Shown: piece by piece, positions 3,584 through 5,155 of the stretch | How the letters are laid out: each line of letters starts with the position of its first letter | Numbering within the stretch: the stretch's first letter is position 1 | Assembly (NCBI GenBank): GCA_027019845.1 | Contig: JALUWE010000595.1 | Location: 1 to 5,155 of the forward strand | Length of the DNA stretch: 5,155 bases | Direction of reading: 5' to 3' | Source: Anaerolineales bacterium | Lineage (GTDB): Bacteria; Chloroflexota; Anaerolineae; Anaerolineales; JABWBV01 | The notes under the pieces: model-generated | What the model saw: only the letters and a program-made list of their open reading frames with translations | Database searches by the model: none | Told to the model about the DNA's origin: nothing | Translations under genes and position numbers: made by a program

Positions 3584-5155
3584 ATGAAAGATCGCACCAA
3601 CCAGCCAACCAACAAACCAGCCAGCCAACAAACCGGCATCCAACCCGTGGTGCTCGAATCCGGCATTTCCGTCAAGCCAGTCTACGGCCCCGAAGACATC
3701 GCGGACCTGGACTTCGAGCAAGAGATCGGCAGGCCGGGCGAGTACCCTTTCACGCGCGGCATCCACCCCCACATGTACCGCCGCCGGCCCTTTACCATGC
3801 GCCAGTACGCCGGTTTCGGCACCCCCTCCCAGACCAACGAACGCTTCAAGTTCCTGATCGCCAACGGCCAGACCGCCCTCAACGTGGCCTTCGACCTGCC
3901 CACCCAGATGGGGCTGGACTCCGCGGACCCGCTGGCCGAGGGCGAAGTGGGCCGCGTCGGTATGGCGGTGGACACCCTGGCCGACATGGAGGTGGCCTTC
4001 GACGGCATCCCCATCGACCGCATCAGCGTTTCCCTGACCGTCAACGCGGTGGCCGCGCCGATCATGGCGATGTACTTCGTGGTGGCCGAAAAGCACGGCG
4101 TGCCCCTGGCGCAGGTGCGCGGCACCGCGCAGAACGACATCCTCAAAGAGTACATCGGCCGCGGCGCGTGGGTGCTGCCGGTCGAACCCGCGGTCGAACT
4201 GATCGCCGACACCATCGAGTTCTGCGCCCGCAACGCGCCCAAATACTACCCGGTCTCGGTGTGCGGCTACCACATCCGCGAATCCGGGGCCACCCCGGTG
4301 CAGGAGATCGCCTACGCCTACAGCATCGCCAAAGAGTACGTCCGCCGCGGGCTGGCGCGCGGCCTGCACGTGGACGATTTCGCCGGGCGCATTTCGTTCA
4401 ACTTCGACATCTTCGGCAACTTTTTCGAGCAAATCTGCAAATTCCGCGCCGCGCGGCGGCTGTGGGCAAAAATCACCCGTGAGGAGTTCGGCGCGCAAAA
4501 CCCGCGCACCATGCAGATGAAGATGATCGCCGGCGGCGGCGGCGGCGGCCTGACCATCGAACAGCCCGAAAACAACATCGTGCGCGGCGCGTACTACGCC
4601 ATGATCTCGGCCCTCTCCGGCACCCAGACCATGGCGCTGTGCAGCTACGACGAAGCCTACACCATCCCGACCGAAAAGGCCGCGCTGATCTCCCTGCGCA
4701 CCATGCAAATCCTGATCGAGGAGATGGGCGTCGGCGACACGGTCGATCCGCTGGGCGGCTCGTACTACGTCGAATGGCTGACCACCGAAATCGAAAAGCG
4801 CATCGTGGAGGAGATGCGCCGCGTGGAGGAGGAATGGGGCGGCATCGTCCACGCGGTCAGCGAAGGGCGGGTGCAGGCCGAAGTCGCGCACCAGGCCTTT
4901 CTGTACGAAAAAGGACTGCAAGAAGGCACCATCCGCAAGGTGGGTGTCAACATCTACCGCATGGAAGAGGAAGAACGCGATGTCGCCATGCACCCCTACA
5001 ACCCCGCGGACGCAGAAGAGTCCATCCGCCGCACCGAGCAGGTCAAAGCCAGCCGGGACCAGGCCGCGGTGGACGCAGCCCTTGCGCGCCTCCGCGAGGC
5101 AGCCATCAACGGCCAGAACACCATGCCCGCACTCATGGAGGCCGTCAAGGCCTAT
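3584..5155 (+). CDS. B12-dependent acyl-CoA mutase large subunit, divergent methylmalonyl-CoA mutase family (3'-truncated)
   Basis: 524 codons run off the right edge; relatives suggest only about 30-40 residues are missing. It is the TIM-barrel catalytic chain of a split AdoCbl-dependent carbon-skeleton mutase. Conserved (P. shermanii numbering in brackets, aligned by eye): YPFTRGIHPHMYR (54-66), Tyr75 in MRQYAGFG [89], FDLPTQMG (103-110), Gln183 in GTAQNDILKE [197], Arg193 [207], His230 in CGYHIRESG [244], Arg269 and Ser271 [283, 285], QPENNIVR (327-334), Glu357 in YDEAY [370] and DPLGGSYYVEWLT (388-400). The Tyr/Arg pair favours a carboxylated (malonyl/succinyl type) substrate over isobutyryl- or hydroxyisobutyryl-CoA. 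Odd: the usual FHTQT loop is MIAGGGGGG (314-322) and the usual HTN before DEA is ALC (351-353). The N-terminus is short and low-complexity (TNQPTNKPASQQ), so the start could also be ATG 3545 or GTG 3647. Confidence 0.93.
   Translation, partial: MKDRTNQPTNKPASQQTGIQPVVLESGISVKPVYGPEDIADLDFEQEIGRPGEYPFTRGIHPHMYRRRPFTMRQYAGFGTPSQTNERFKFLIANGQTALNVAFDLPTQMGLDSADPLAEGEVGRVGMAVDTLADMEVAFDGIPIDRISVSLTVNAVAAPIMAMYFVVAEKHGVPLAQVRGTAQNDILKEYIGRGAWVLPVEPAVELIADTIEFCARNAPKYYPVSVCGYHIRESGATPVQEIAYAYSIAKEYVRRGLARGLHVDDFAGRISFNFDIFGNFFEQICKFRAARRLWAKITREEFGAQNPRTMQMKMIAGGGGGGLTIEQPENNIVRGAYYAMISALSGTQTMALCSYDEAYTIPTEKAALISLRTMQILIEEMGVGDTVDPLGGSYYVEWLTTEIEKRIVEEMRRVEEEWGGIVHAVSEGRVQAEVAHQAFLYEKGLQEGTIRKVGVNIYRMEEEERDVAMHPYNPADAEESIRRTEQVKASRDQAAVDAALARLREAAINGQNTMPALMEAVKAY
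3596..3646 (+). repeat. CCAACC/CCAGCC tract at the large-subunit N-terminus
   Basis: A low-complexity tract of ACCAACC, CCAGCC and AACAAACC words that resembles the non-coding leader at 2694-2744. Read from ATG 3584 it encodes the Thr/Asn/Gln/Pro-rich residues 5-21. It ends immediately before two in-frame GTG codons (3647, 3650), just as the other tract ends at an ATG, so it may be leader rather than coding sequence. Confidence 0.6.
4532..4549 (+). repeat. (GGC)6 run encoding hexaglycine in the mutase
   Basis: Six consecutive GGC codons encode Gly317-322. The flanks align without a gap to standard methylmalonyl-CoA mutases, so the run replaces the QTSGxS-type loop rather than being inserted. 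The pure GGC codon run could be slippage-prone. Confidence 0.85.

Noticed and set aside
3515..4993. 492-residue open frame on the - strand
   Set aside because: It lies wholly antisense to the highly conserved mutase. Its composition (His/Gly/Asp/Val-rich) is the usual shadow of a GC-rich gene and no family resemblance is seen.

Overview
This window is a GC-rich stretch in which every gene lies on the + strand. All of them belong to acyl-CoA / dicarboxyl-CoA metabolism. The organism is most likely an uncultured or little-studied member of the Chloroflexota (Anaerolineae-like). That is an inference from three things: the split (separate small and large subunit) cobalamin mutase, the heptameric GTAGGGA-type spacer repeat, and the CAACC-rich leaders just upstream of start codons. 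No rRNA or marker gene is present to prove it.

Layout. (1) 2-301: C-terminal part of a methylmalonyl-CoA epimerase-like VOC protein, whose start lies outside the window. (2) 298-1467: a family III (CaiB/BaiF) CoA-transferase, coupled to the epimerase by an ATGA stop/start overlap. (3) 1506-2663: an acyl-CoA dehydrogenase that has Gly where most relatives have the catalytic Glu. (4) 2660-2744: a short spacer made of a period-7 repeat and a CA-rich leader. (5) 2745-3128: the free-standing B12-binding small subunit of an acyl-CoA mutase. (6) 3129-3583: a 455-base gene-free region packed with short repeats, including a perfect 28-bp palindrome, two direct copies of a 14-mer, a 10-bp inverted pair bounding about 190 bp, and paired GACCTCACA elements next to the next ribosome binding site. 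(7) 3584-5155: the large catalytic subunit of the mutase, truncated by the window end shortly before its expected C-terminus.

How the genes fit together. A CoA-transferase would activate a carboxylic or dicarboxylic acid, the B12-dependent mutase would rearrange the carbon skeleton of its CoA ester, the epimerase would invert the alpha-carbon of a malonyl-CoA type product, and the dehydrogenase would introduce a double bond. The same combination occurs in the ethylmalonyl-CoA pathway and in the proposed downstream route of alkylsuccinates formed by fumarate addition. The actual substrate cannot be read from the sequence.

Most interesting point. The mutase large subunit keeps the residues that define methylmalonyl-CoA mutase substrate binding (Tyr, Arg and His at the positions of P. 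shermanii 89, 207 and 244). The usually invariant loop facing the cofactor is replaced by a hexaglycine stretch, and a second adenosyl-contact loop is altered too. With the unusual dehydrogenase and a substituted metal-ligand position in the epimerase, this suggests a divergent, possibly uncharacterised carbon-skeleton rearrangement module. This is a hypothesis; plain methylmalonyl-CoA metabolism remains the conservative alternative.
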